Source: Marchantia polymorpha subsp. ruderalis
Lineage: Eukaryota; Streptophyta; Marchantiopsida; Marchantiales; Marchantiaceae
Length of the DNA: 64,000 nt
NCBI GenBank assembly: GCA_037833965.1
Contig: AP031357.1
Location: 9,940,001-10,004,000 of the forward strand
Reading direction: 5' to 3'
Position numbers and translations under genes: made by a program. Within the stretch, counting starts at the first letter, position 1. Each line of letters begins with the position of its first letter. This document shows positions 17,026 to 28,592 of the stretch, one piece after another. The notes beneath the pieces are model-generated. The model ran no database searches. It saw only the letters and a list, made by a program, of their open reading frames with translations, and had not been told where the DNA came from.

Positions 17026-19831
17026 GTGCGAGAGCCACACGGAAACTCCGTCGAGATTCAGAAAAAGCCGTGGAAACAAAACGGCGAACTAAAAAGAAGA
17101 CTCCCGGTGAGGACTCTGCAGAAAGATCGCCATCACCGACTACTGGAAGACAAAGGTGTTCCAGTTCACCTACCGAGAGCATTGAGCTAACGATTCTATT
17201 GGACATCCCTCCGACAGGAACTCTTCCTGAGTTTGGCCAACCTAGGATCAGTCCGTCGACAGGATCACCGATGGCAGAACATCAAGCCAATCTCCGCCAG
17301 GTGTTTTCCCAACCTACCACCAAACATTCGTATCCAAGATACACGGGAACGGGCGACGACGATGATGCAGATTCATACATAAAGCTCTTCGAGTCTGTCT
17401 CCATCGCCAATCGTGAGACCAGTGATGAAGACAGATTACGAATCTTTCCTAGCCTGCTACGCAAACGAGCGCGTAGCTGGTACAACCATGAGAGCACCGA
17501 CCCCACTGGCATCCGGACCTGGGCTCAGCTCAAGGAAAAGTTTCTGAAGCGGTTCCGCGAACTCGGATATGACAGTCGAGTTCTGACCCGGCTTCGAAAT
17601 CTTCGACGCGAGCGGAAGGAGAATCTTCGAGACTACACTGAGAGATTCCAAGACCTCCTAGATCGAATTCCGAAGACAGGCCCGGGAGAACCGTATTCGG
17701 TACAACAGGCAGTGGATTGGTATGTGACAGGGCTCCCAAGAGAAATGGAGACCTTCTGTAGGAGAGGCAAGACTGACACAATCCAAGATGTGATAGCTTC
17801 CGCGGAGACCTTTGAGACGTCAACCCTTGACACTCGAAGACGCGACCGACGGTCGACGAAGAAGAAGTCGCAAGGCGGACGTCGGAAGAGAAGGAACTCG
17901 CCTTCCTCGACAGAAGAATCAAGCTCCTCCGAATCAAGTTCTTCCTCGGAAGAGGAAGAGGACTCGTCATCTTCAGAAGAAGAAAGACGGAAGAAGAAAC
18001 GCAGTGCGATCAAGAAGAAGGATCGAGGTAAGGGAATCCCAGTGAAGACTCAAGGGGACATCGCAGCCAAGGTAGACAACCTGGTGAAGAATTTTGCGGA
18101 CCTGAAAGTTCATGTAGTGGGAGGCCAAGACCGACGTAAATCACCTGCAAGACAACGAGCGAATCTCTGGTGTACTACGTGCGGACAGGTGGGACATGCC
18201 AACACGGAGTGCATGTCCGCGAGGCCATCTTACCCAGTGAATGCGGTCGAATGGGCACCACAGTGGGAGAACCCCATGTATTATGCTGAGCCGCCTATGT
18301 ATTATGCTGAGCAGGTGGAGGACACCGCCTACTCGGTACAGACAGCTCCAGCTACAACTCCGAACCCACCGGTGCATATACCGCGCTTTGTTCCGAGGGA
18401 AATGGCGGGTACACTCCCACCAAGACGCATGGCACCTCCAGGAAATCACACAGGAATCACCGACCTCGACCACAATTCGATGGTTGCTACAACTGCGGAG
18501 ACATGGGGCATTACGCGCCAAGTTGTCCCCACCCGAGGAAGCCAATGGGGTATGCACCATTGTGCAGCAATTGCAAGAAGTCCGGACATACAGCAGCTGA
18601 ATGTGACCAGCCCCAAATCCCTAGGCCAGCCGTGCGTTTCGTATCAACACCTGGCAAGGAAGAGGTGCAGGTCAACCAGGTAGAACTGAGTCTGGACCCA
18701 GCTGAAGGAGACGAAGTATGGCCAGAGGAAGAAGTAATGTGCGGCCGGGTAGAAACCCGAAGTTCGAAGAGGAGAGGAGAAGGCCATGAGGACACTCGCC
18801 GCCTCGAGCGTAGGGAAGAGAGGAGGAAGTCTAAAGAAGTTAGAGAAGGCCAAAGGAGAACGCCAAGTACACCTCCGGCTATGAGAAACACCCAGCCGGA
18901 GCAGAACTCAGAAAAGGCGGACAGGTATTCAGAAGAGTTCCGGACTCGAGATTACCTTCCGGACATCAAAGATGAGGTGAGTCACCTCATCAAGGAAGCA
19001 CTGGGCGCCGGAATGACATCCGACGACCGGAAGGCAGTTAGGCCCCCTACACCCCTTCCGACCGCGAGTACAGGGAAACTTCCGGCCGTGACTTCCAGCA
19101 CTCCCTACGACATAGTGAAAGACATGGGGAGCCAGAGGGCAAATATTTCCTTCCACCAGTTGTTGGAAGACAATAAGACGTACAGCAGGATGCTGATGCT
19201 TTCGTTGCGCCGACCACGCAAACCCCGAAAAGAGAAACTTCCGGCTGTGTACAGAGTGGAAGGAGGAGACCTGGGACCTCCAGAGATCGAAGTAGAGATC
19301 GGAGGCTGCGTCATTCAGAAGGTACCAGTGGACTCCGGCTCGGGCGTGAATATCATGACCGAGGAGACAGCGAACTCCTTGGGGTTCCAGACCTTCGAGC
19401 CTACATCCCGAGTATTGCGACTGGCCGATCAAACACGCAGAATGCCACTAGGAATGTTGAGCAATGTGAGAACCAACATTGGAGGAGTGGACTTTCAACT
19501 GTCCTACATAATACTGCAACCTCTGATGAAGAAAGGTTATGATGTGCTGCTTGGCAGACCGTGGCTATACGAAGCCAAAGCAAGGTGTGACTGGAGTAGG
19601 AAGAGATTACAGTTCCGTAGCCCTGCGGACCCTCCGACTGTCATTACCGTACCGTGGACCAAGGTACCCCATGAGGGCGAAACACCTTCCACCACCTCCG
19701 GTTACACAACCGGAGGGGAGACCAGCTCAACATGCACTTCAGAGACCGAAACGTCGGAAGACTTTGTGGGCTACGTCACTTGCTGCTCCATTGAGGAGGA
19801 AAGAGACGAGGTGTATCCGGATGAGGAATAG
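16995..19831 (+). pseudogene. Gag-protease region of element B (broken, about one break)
   Basis: It has the same order as in A: N-terminus MSTSDSVGNLSARA, Gag domain with LFESVSIANRETSDED and WAQLKEKFLKRFRELGYD, Arg- and Ser/Glu-rich tracts, CCHC knuckles (for example CTTCGQVGHANTEC), then protease with VDSGSGVNIM and YDVLLGRPWLYE. The region looks broken about once, although the LTRs say the insertion is very young. It ends at a UAG in leaky context. Confidence 0.85.
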
Positions 19832-19837
19832 CAACTA
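19829..19837 (+). promoter_or_regulatory. Read-through type stop between gag-pro and pol (B)
   Basis: UAG CAA CUA: the two wobble positions of the UAG-CAR-YYA signal are kept although the neighbouring sequence has diverged from A. Pol continues in the same frame with conserved residues and no nearby ATG. Confidence 0.7.
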
Positions 19838-22671
19838 GCAGCCGGACTGGGCAGAAGCGAAATCAGTCACACAGAGGGGATTGTTGACCCGAGTGATTGC
19901 TGCGAACTGCAGCTCAGTCCAGGTAAAGGCTTGAAGGTGTCAAGCCAGGTACAAGGCGAAGAGTTGAACAGGGTACAGGCGTTTCTTCGCCAGTATGAGG
20001 ATGTCTTCGCATGGAAGATTGAAGACATGAAAGGCATACCTGCAAGGTATGGAGAGCACAGGATCGACTTGTTGGACGAGGCAGTTCCGGTTCGCCAACG
20101 CCAATACAGGCTCAACCCAAAATATTCATTATTGGTGAAGGACGAAATCGATAAGTACCTGAGCGCAGGAATCATCTACCCGGTACTTAGTAGCGAGTGG
20201 GTGTCGCCTATCGTGATCGTGCCCAAGAAACTGACGGGTAAGATCCGGGTGTGCCAGGACTTTCGAAAGCTGAACGCAGCAACGAGGAAGGACCATCACC
20301 CTCTTCCTTTCACGGACTCTATTTTAGACCATGTAGCAGGGCATGAATGCTACAGTTTCCTAGACGGATTTTCCGGCTACAACCAGGTGTCCATCAGGGA
20401 ACAGGACAAGGACAAAACAACCTTCACGACCGACTGGGGAACCTATGCTTATCACAAGATGCCGTTCGGTCTGTGCAACGCGCCAGCGACGTTCCAGCGG
20501 ATGATGACAAACATTTTCCAAGAGCACCTGAGGAAGTTCCTAGAAATTTTCATCGACGACTTTTGTGTCTTCGGTAAGAGGTCGGAGCACCTTAACCATC
20601 TTCGGCAAACGTTCGACAGGTGTAGGGAAAGCAGCTTGTCCTTACACCCTGAGAAATGTTTTTTCTTCATGACCAGCGGAATCCTGCTGGGGCACCGAGT
20701 TTCGTCCGATGGCATTGCAGTGGATGTAGAGAAGGTGAAGATTATTCTCGAACTGCAGCCGCCAACGAATCTGCGTGAGTTGAGGGCCTTCCTTGGCCAT
20801 GTAGGTTATTACAGAAGGTTCATAAATATGTACGCCATCTTGGCAGCCGATCTGACGAAGCTGCTTAAGAAGGATGAACCCTATGTGTGGGGCAAGGAGC
20901 AACAGCTGGCCTTTGAAACGCTCAAAGCCAAACTGACGACTGCTCCGGTTCTGAGAAGTCCGGATTGGAACAGACCTTTCCATGTCTATGTAGACACGTC
21001 GGCGTTTGCAATCGGGGTGGTTCTCAGTCAGAAGGACGACAACAAGAAAGACTACCCGATTTACTTCGCGAGTCGTCAGTTGTCAGCAGCAGAGAAGAAG
21101 TACACGACAACTGAGAGGGAGGCGTTGGGAATGGTGTACTCCTGTAAGAAGTTCCGACATTATTTGATCTGCTATGAGTTCGTGTTTCATGTAGATCATT
21201 ACGCCTTACAGCACCTAGTGAAGAAGGCGGATCTGTCCGGACGAATTGCCAGGTGGGTACTACTGCTGCAGGAATTCACCTACACTGTACAGACACGGAA
21301 AGGCGTTCACCATGAGAACGCGGACTACCTCTCCCGACTATGGACCGAACCAATAGAGGAGGAAGTAGTGGATGATTTTCCCGACGAACAACTTTTTCAG
21401 TTGTCCGCCAGCCACGAGTCCAGGTACGCGGACTTATACAGGTTTCTGCTCACACTCCAATGTCCGCAAGGATTGGATGCGGAGCAGCGCACAGTCTTCG
21501 TTCATAAAGCGGGACCTTACCAGCTCCAACAAGGGGTCTTGTTCAAGAAAATGGCAGACGAGAGGTTGTGCAGATGTCTAGAGGAGTCTGAAGTACCGCG
21601 AGTTGTCAAAGCCATGCACACAGAAGACGCTGGTGGTCACTACGCCACCAGAAACACAGTGACCAAAATTGTGAATGCAGGATACTGGTGGCCGACGATG
21701 TTCAAAGATGTACACGACTACGTTCGCAAATGCGACAGCTGCCAGAGGACGGGAAGGCCGACTCCGACCACGAGATGGCCTCTTACACCAATAATGCCAT
21801 TGGCACCATTTGAAAAGTGGGGGATCGACTTCGTGGGACCAATACAACCTGTCACTAAAGGCACGCGCAGGCGCTACATATTGGTAGCAACAGACTATGC
21901 GACCAAGATGGTGGAGGCAGAAGCCACAAGGCACGACGACGCAGCCGCAGTAGCACGGTTCCTATTCGAATCCATCATCACCCGCTACGGGTGCCCACTA
22001 GAAATAGTCAGTGACAGAGGAACGCACTTTCTGAATCAGGTGATAGAAAGTTTGACGCGGCACTTCCAGATTAAGCATCGGAAGACTACTCCATACAACC
22101 CCAAGGCAAATGGTCTGACAGAGAAGTCCATAGATTACTCTGTAAGATACTCCTCAAAGTGACTGTAAACCATGCTCATGACTGGGATACCAAGCTACCG
22201 GCCGCCTTATGGGCATATAGAACGGCAGAAAAAGTCACCACCAGGCAAACACCTTACTTCCTAGTTTATGGGCAGCATCCGATCTTACCCATCGAATTCG
22301 AGATACCTACCAAGAGGACCTTAGATCAGAGAAGGCTGGACGCGGAAGAAAGTCAGGCATATCGACTGCAAGAGGTAATGGCACTGGAGGAAAGACGTCA
22401 AGAGGCCGAAGATCGGACAAAGCAATTACAACTCAGGCGGAAGGAGAAGTACGATCGAAGGCTCAAACCAGTACTGCTGGAGAAGGGCGATTTGGCTCTG
22501 CTATACGATAGCAGACATGCTAGATTTCCAGGCAAGCTCCACTTGAGGTGGATGGGACCTTACAAGGTGATAGAAGTTTTTCCAAATGGATCCATCCAAC
22601 TCGCAGAACTGACGGGAGAATGGTTAGGCACCCGCGTGAACGGATGGCGTCTGAAGAAATACCACGTGTAA
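19832..22671 (+). pseudogene. Pol region of element B (broken, about one break)
   Basis: Reverse transcriptase with FLDGFSGYNQ, MPFGLCNAPATFQR and FIDD (20549-20560); RNase H with VDTSAFAIGVVLSQ and TEREALGMVYSC; integrase HHCC finger (GGHYATRN...KCDSCQRTG); the catalytic core with WGIDFVGPI, VSDRGTHF and NPKANGLTEK; and a C-terminal region ending in RWMGPYKVIEVFPNG and NGWRLKKYHV. There is no chromodomain and no env-like frame between pol and the LTR. It looks broken about once. Confidence 0.9.
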
Positions 22672-22695
22672 ATGTTCGCGTGGGCGCTCACAATT

Positions 22696-22706
22696 GAGGA
22701 GGGGGG
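22696..22706 (+). other. Polypurine tract of B
   Basis: GAGGAGGGGGG followed by CA lies directly before the 3' LTR, as expected for the plus-strand primer. It is identical in element A. Confidence 0.88.
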
Positions 22707-24059
22707 CATGTGGTAACACACTTTTTGTTTTTTTTGCAGAATTTAAACAATTTTAGAAAACTAGTACCAAAGCAGTGTTTGTAGCTAGAGAAGGGTACGC
22801 TAAATAGAGTGGATTGATGAGATCGTCACGAGGGCACAAAGAATCACGTAGTCGGATGTACCAACGCCAACGTCTTCGGCGCCTTCGGCAAAGGCTTCTT
22901 TTTGAGGTGTCTCTACTCACGCGCCTCTAGCGTACAAGGAAGCTACGCTTCCGGCGCAGACACCTCAGGAGGAGGTTTTGCTAAAGACGTCAGGAGAAGG
23001 GCCCGGACCTCTAAAGGCATCCGACCATGAGTGCGCCTTCGGCGAAGCGCCGCTAGCGCGGAAAGGGAAAACCTTCATAACAATCGGGATACACGGTAGA
23101 TCCAGTTGGTTGAAGTTGCATTAGAAAGAGCTCGGGACGCTCGTTCTAACGAGCCCAAGAGCGCCGGAGATGGATCAGGAATGGAGAAGTTATGAGCGTC
23201 GGAAAACTCGTAGCCGGACATGCGCCGTTCGCGCTAGGGTTCACAGCCGGAAAGGATTCCCGTACGCCCTCGGCGATGCGCCTTCGGCGGAATCACGCGC
23301 TCACAGGAGGAAACCAACTCAGAGTCGGAAGCGCCTTTGGCGGCTGTTCATGGAAGGAAAGCGCCGGTCGGATGTACGCCTCCGACGTGGCGCTGACGGC
23401 CGGATGCGCTGGCACGAGTTGCGCTGACGGATATGCGCTGGCAGCAACGGACGAGGCATAAAGGACAAAATAGGCGGTACGACTGCGCGCCGGCGTAATT
23501 CGCTCCGGCTGGATGTGCGCCTCCAGCAAGGCGCCGACGGATAATGAACGCACCAGCGGCGACACGCCTCCGGAGAAGGGCGGGTTAGGAAAAGACAACA
23601 GGGCCGACGTATACCCTGCAGCGGACTCGAGTCCGGAAGGTGGCGGCGGCGGGAGAATTCAACGTTTAAGCATGCGAATGCGCGCAAGGCGGAGACGTGA
23701 ATTCGCGCATGCAAAGGGCGAACCGTTAAGCCGTATAGCCGGCTGCGTACGTTGCAACCAGTAAGAACGTTGGACGTTCTTGAAATCGGAGAAGAAAAGA
23801 CTGCGCTCCAGTCTCATTCTCTCATTCTTGACTTTGCAATTTCCAGTTCCAAGATTACGCGCAAGGGCGGAGCGACCTGCAGTGAGAGTAGAGAGTGCGG
23901 AGACGAGTTGCACAAGGATCTTGGCGGACCTCGAAAGAATTGGGAGTAGCGATCTTGAACGAGCGCAGAGAGAGTGAGCAGTCAGTGCTTGAGTGGCCGA
24001 CGCGCAGTGGCGATTGTGAGAGAGTGAGCGAAAGAACGTTTGTGTGTGCAGGCAACGCA

Positions 24060-26615
24060 ATGTCGAAGGTTCCCCAACTGCGAGTGTCTCCACTCAGGGT
24101 GCCGCAGATCGGTCTACGCGCATTTCAAGATGTGCTGACGAGGCTGAAGCTCGATTTTCTCCTCTGGGGGTGGAATTGGACGTGTCCGGAGATGGTGCGC
24201 GAGTATCTGCAAGAGAGACACAAGCCTTCTCGCGGATTTCGCCCACACCCAGAGAGATGGGAAATTTGCAATTGGGCGCAGGTGTTGGGCAGGTGTGCCG
24301 GCGAGGAAGGGGATCTCCTCTTCGAGGCCGATAGCGTGAAGGTGTCCCAGGAGGAAGAAGTCTCTTACAATGAGCTCTTCAAAGTGGCCAGACATCCCAA
24401 GAACGGTTTCCGGACTCGGGATTACAAGGATCGATTGCGGAGAAATGTCGCGACAGCATTGCTGCAGATATTGCAGCCGACCAAGACCGCTTACATGCAT
24501 GGTTGGCAGGTAGAGTTCGTGGAGCTAGTGTTGTCAGGAGCTCCGGTGCATTGGGCACGGCTCCTGTGGAAGGTGACGCGCCAACATGCGCAAGAAGAGA
24601 GGGGAGGAACGCTCAATCATCTATCGCCTTACTTAATCGTGTTTTACCGGGCGATGGGATGTTTGACGAATGCTGAGAAAACTCGGTTTCCGCAGCTGAG
24701 CCGGTCTTATCCAGGTAGATATTCGAGGGAGGCCGAAGTAGACACGGATCCGGACGAGGAACCTGCCAGTACGCCTCCGGCTCCGGCTCCAGCCAGAGCA
24801 GCAGAAGAACGTCGAAGTGAGCGCATTCCGCGCAAGCGGAAGTGGGATGAGAGACCTGAGGACAGGCAGCCGGAAGTACCAGCTGCGCCGACTCGTGGTC
24901 GGCCCACCCCCGAGCCTCACAGTCGACCAAAACAGAGGGCACGCAGAATGCCAACTGTTACTGAGGGGACCAGGCGAACTCCGCCCCGGCGGAATCTCAC
25001 CCAGGAAGAGATAATTGCTCAGGTCCTAGGGAAGACGGCAGAAACCTCTGCACAGAAGGCACCACGGCCTTCGGGAGGAGATGGACGGACTGACGACCGG
25101 CCGACTGCGAGTCGGATGACTGAAGGTCGACAAGCGGAAGGAAGGCCAACTGAACGGCGCGTTGAACCGAACAGCAGGCCGGAAGCGGAAGAGAGTTTGG
25201 CTGACGAGCCAACAATCCTTAGAGGGTCGTCTTCGGCGGAAGGCACTTCTGGAAGAACGCCCCCAACAAGCAGGCCAAGTGGAGTCAAGACGCGCAGGGT
25301 GTATCCGACTCCCAGTCGGACAACTGCTGGTCGGCCGACTGCGAGTCGGACAACAGAGAGTCAGCCGGATTCGCCGACTGCGAGACGGATGGAGCCAACA
25401 ACCAGTGTGCGGACGCCTTCGGCGGACGCACCTTCAGCAAGGACACCTTCCGCGCAGATTGCGCCGGAAGGACAGGCAGCAGAAGCGGGCGGTGCAAGAG
25501 TGACAAAAGTCACTACGGCGTCGACCCCTTCACAAACCGAAGATCGAGCCGGAACAGGGGCTCAAGCAGTGGGATCTCCCACTGCCCTGGATATTTTAGC
25601 AGGCAGTGGAGCAGCAGTCGCAGCAGAAGCTGCTGCGCGCCACAGTTCCAGGGAGTCGCCAAGGGATTCGGTGGCGACTGAGATCCTCGAGACTGAGGAT
25701 GAGACGAGCTCGGAAGAGCAAGAAGAGGATTCGGTGCAGAAAACGCCAACAGGGGTGCTGTGCGAACAGATAGTTCCACTCCTGCGATATCTGGATCGCA
25801 AGACATCCAAATACGCAAGTGCCTTAAAACCGCAGTCTTATGTGGAGACAATCAGGCGAAGGACGAGGAGCAAGGTGGCAAGGTGGGCCTCTAGATGCGG
25901 AGTATATGTGGATAGGAACACCGCCCTCCGACAACACCTGGCGGTCACCCAGAAGCTGTACCAAGCCTTGCAGCAGCAGAAGGAGGATGCGGCGACGAAG
26001 AGTCAGGCGGAGGCCGAACTAATACGGGCAAAGATCGAGTCGGAACTGCAGGAGGAGCGGAGACAGAACGAAGTCCTAGCAGCCGAGCTTGCGCGCCAGA
26101 CGCGCGCCTTAGAGGAAAGTCAAAGAGCCCGGAAGGAGGATGAGGAGTTGTTGTGCAACTTGCAAACCGAGTGCTCGGATTTGAGGACACAACGTGCGGA
26201 TTTAGAAATGCAGCTGGTAGAGGTGGAGAGCAGCTGCAGGGCACGAGGAGAGTTGGCGGCACGGGTGACTCGTTGTCTAAACGGATACACCCATTGGGAG
26301 GTGGCAGCTCAAGAGAGGGTTACACTCCGGGAGTTCGAGCTTCGGGCGGCGGCATTGACGGAAGGTGACAGTCGGAGTCGGCGGCGAGTGGCAAGAAAAT
26401 TAGAAACTTTCTTGTCGGGTGCGCGCGACACTATGGCGCACTTGCAGTCGGAAGTCACTGCAGCACTCCGACGCCTGGGGTTACGCAGCCGGTCGGAAGA
26501 CTGGCAAGGTAGAGATAGTACGCGGAGCAGTCCGGCGCGCAGGAGGCGCAGCACCGGATCTGCTGAGTGCAGTAGAGTAGTTTGGTTTCGCGCAGATGCT
26601 GCGAGTGGTAGATAG
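24060..26615 (+). CDS. U3-encoded protein of element B, copy 2
   Basis: 851 codons, whole, and differing from the copy at 13400 by two residues that I could find. This is the copy that would be carried in genomic RNA, since it lies between the polypurine tract (22696) and the R region that follows the TATA box at 26649. Architecture is as for copy 1: conserved N-terminal domain with KLDFLLWGWN, variable Pro/Thr/Arg-rich linker, LLRYLDRK, coiled coil and basic tail. Function is unknown. Confidence 0.78.
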   Translation: MSKVPQLRVSPLRVPQIGLRAFQDVLTRLKLDFLLWGWNWTCPEMVREYLQERHKPSRGFRPHPERWEICNWAQVLGRCAGEEGDLLFEADSVKVSQEEEVSYNELFKVARHPKNGFRTRDYKDRLRRNVATALLQILQPTKTAYMHGWQVEFVELVLSGAPVHWARLLWKVTRQHAQEERGGTLNHLSPYLIVFYRAMGCLTNAEKTRFPQLSRSYPGRYSREAEVDTDPDEEPASTPPAPAPARAAEERRSERIPRKRKWDERPEDRQPEVPAAPTRGRPTPEPHSRPKQRARRMPTVTEGTRRTPPRRNLTQEEIIAQVLGKTAETSAQKAPRPSGGDGRTDDRPTASRMTEGRQAEGRPTERRVEPNSRPEAEESLADEPTILRGSSSAEGTSGRTPPTSRPSGVKTRRVYPTPSRTTAGRPTASRTTESQPDSPTARRMEPTTSVRTPSADAPSARTPSAQIAPEGQAAEAGGARVTKVTTASTPSQTEDRAGTGAQAVGSPTALDILAGSGAAVAAEAAARHSSRESPRDSVATEILETEDETSSEEQEEDSVQKTPTGVLCEQIVPLLRYLDRKTSKYASALKPQSYVETIRRRTRSKVARWASRCGVYVDRNTALRQHLAVTQKLYQALQQQKEDAATKSQAEAELIRAKIESELQEERRQNEVLAAELARQTRALEESQRARKEDEELLCNLQTECSDLRTQRADLEMQLVEVESSCRARGELAARVTRCLNGYTHWEVAAQERVTLREFELRAAALTEGDSRSRRRVARKLETFLSGARDTMAHLQSEVTAALRRLGLRSRSEDWQGRDSTRSSPARRRRSTGSAECSRVVWFRADAASGR

Positions 26616-26648
26616 GATAGCGTAGTGCTAGTTAGGATCTTTTGAGAG

Positions 26649-26655
26649 TATAAAG
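26649..26655 (+). promoter_or_regulatory. TATA box of B 3' LTR
   Basis: TATAAAG is in the same context as at 15989. If active it would drive transcription into the pol remainder of A1 to the right. Confidence 0.6.
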
Positions 26656-27571
26656 TAGATCAAGGCGTTTTGCCTTGGGACTCTTCCAGTTTCGGAAGTG
26701 CAGATCAGGAACTCACTTTCTTGGCGTGTTTGTGCGTTTTGGTCCTGGCACCACGTAGAGAAGCTGCAGCATAGCGAAGTTACCGTATGTTGTAGTTGAA
26801 GGCCTTCGGCTGAATGTTCAGAGCTAGCATCCGGTTAGAGACTTGAGTAGTGCGGATCTGCACCTGCGGGTGATTTCTGATGCTCAGAGCCGGCTGCGAG
26901 TTAGAGACTTGAACAGTTCCCCCTTACTCCTTCGAGTGACATATCCTGATTGTACTCCTACGGGAAGTTTCCCCTGAATGCCAATGTGAAGTTTCATTAC
27001 TTCGTGTAAACCTTGGTTTGTAATTCAGGTTGTGTGTGTGTTACTGGATCGTGTTTTCAGTAAGTTCTCAGTCGGGTCTGCACTCCCTGCGTTTTGTGTG
27101 ATAGTCGAGGGTGACGTCCACGGCGTACGTAGAGGCTTCGTTCCGAAGTGAGAAGTCCAGTCCGGGTACCCCCGCTAGTTCCTGGCGGAAGGGCAGTAAA
27201 AGCCGGAGTGGGAGGCACTTCCTGCAGAACCTCTGAGTGAACTTGCGAGACACTTTCCTCCTGAAATCCGAAGCGGAGGTCCTGACCGACCTCCGAGTTG
27301 TGCTTTTTGCCAGTTTCAGGTGTGTGTGTGTGTGTTGAGTGACCAAGCTGTACCGTGCATCCTCCGAGCATCCTCCGAGTTGAGATCCTCCTCCGAGTCG
27401 AGCCTCCGAGTCGAGCACTGCAGTATTTCTGGGAGTGACAGTCGCCTAGAATTCAAACTCTACCAAAAGTCTGTTAAATGTGACACTTTTACTCTGTGTG
27501 TTGCCTCTGTCCCTGTGGGTTCGATCTTTTTACCACCATACTGCAGTTTTAGCCTTTGGTGGGTTATTACA

Positions 27572-28557
27572 GGTGGCCGACCATGTTTAAGGATGTTCTC
27601 GATTACATCCGCAAGTGCGACAGTTGCCAGAGGACGGGGAGACCGACGCCTACAACACGCTGGCCCCTGACTCCCATCATGCCTCTAGCACCTTTCGAAA
27701 AGTGGGGTATTGACTTTGTAGGGCCGATACAACCAGTGACTAGAAGTACACGAAGGCGCTACATTCTGGTAGCAACGGACTACGCCACCAAAATGGTAGA
27801 GGCCAGAGCCACCAGAAGGGATGATGCTGCCACAGTGGCAGCATTCTTGTTTGAGTCGATCATCACGCGCTACGGATGTCCCTTAGAGCTGGTCAGCGAC
27901 CGGGGCACGCATTTTCTGAATCAGATCATCGAAGATCTGACACGGTATTTCCACATCAAGCACCGGAAGACTACTCCATACAATCCCAAGGCAAATGGAC
28001 TAACGGAGAAGTCCAATGGTCTGCTGTGTAAAATACTACTCAAGGTCACGGTGAATCACGCTCACGACTGGGATACGAAGCTAGCAGCCGCTCTATGGGC
28101 GTACCGCACAGCTGAGAAGATCACGACCAAACAGACACCATACTTTCTGGTGTATGGGCAACACCCGATCCTCCCGATCGAATTTGAAGTACCCACCCAA
28201 CGAACGTTGGATTTGCAGAGGATGGGCGCAGAGGAGAGTCAGCTCTACAGGTTACAGGAAGTCACGCTGCTGGATGAGAGGAGAAGAGACGCCGAAGATC
28301 GCACCAGGAAAATCCAGCTCCGCCGAAAGGAGAGATACGATAAAAAGATCAAACCGGTACTCCTGCAGGCGGGTGATTTGGCATTGCTCTACGACAGCAG
28401 GCATGCCAGATTCCCAGGCAAACTGCACCTAAGGTGGATGGGACCTTACAGGGTTGTCGAAGTCTTCCCGAATGAATCCATCCAACTTGCGGACCTGGCC
28501 GGCGATTTGTTAGGCACCCGAGTGAACGGGTGGCGGTTGAAGAAATACCACATGTGA
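27572..28557 (+). CDS. Pol of unit A1, remainder (integrase)
   Basis: This is the continuation of the A1 pol after the nested element B. It starts within the integrase zinc finger (PTMFKDVLDYIRKCDSCQRTG), followed by the catalytic core with WGIDFVGPI, VSDRGTHFLNQ and NPKANGLTEK (the D, D, E positions). The C-terminal part has RWMGPYRVVEVFPNE and ends NGWRLKKYHM. The stop lies only about 25 bases before the polypurine tract, so no third gene fits between pol and the LTR. The third gene is inside the LTR itself. Confidence 0.92.
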
Positions 28558-28581
28558 GTGTTCGCGTGGGCGCTCACAATT

Positions 28582-28592
28582 GAGGAGGGGGG
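28582..28592 (+). other. Polypurine tract of unit A1
   Basis: GAGGAGGGGGG plus CA lies immediately before LTR 2. The preceding TGGGCGCTCACAATT is also shared with B. Confidence 0.88.

Larger units (their letters stand above)
12049..27571 (+). mobile_element. Ty3/gypsy element B, nested in pol of A1
   Basis: A complete LTR-to-LTR insertion of 15,523 bp with identical-length LTRs (4863 bp each) and a perfect GGTGG target duplication. The layout is as in A: giant LTR with U3 frame, PBS, gag-pro, leaky-type UAG, pol, PPT, LTR. I could spot only about three differences between its LTRs, so the insertion is very recent (tens of thousands of years at usual plant rates; the host rate is unknown). 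Gag-pro and pol each look broken about once, while both U3 frames are whole. Family B shares its termini, U5 and protein domains with A but is otherwise well diverged. Confidence 0.95.
22709..27571 (+). repeat. 3' LTR of element B (4863 bp)
   Basis: Nearly identical to 12049-16911, with about three differences noticed. It ends in ATTACA, directly followed by the GGTGG duplication at 27572-27576 and by the resumed pol of A1. Its TATAAAG is at 26649-26655. Confidence 0.95.
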
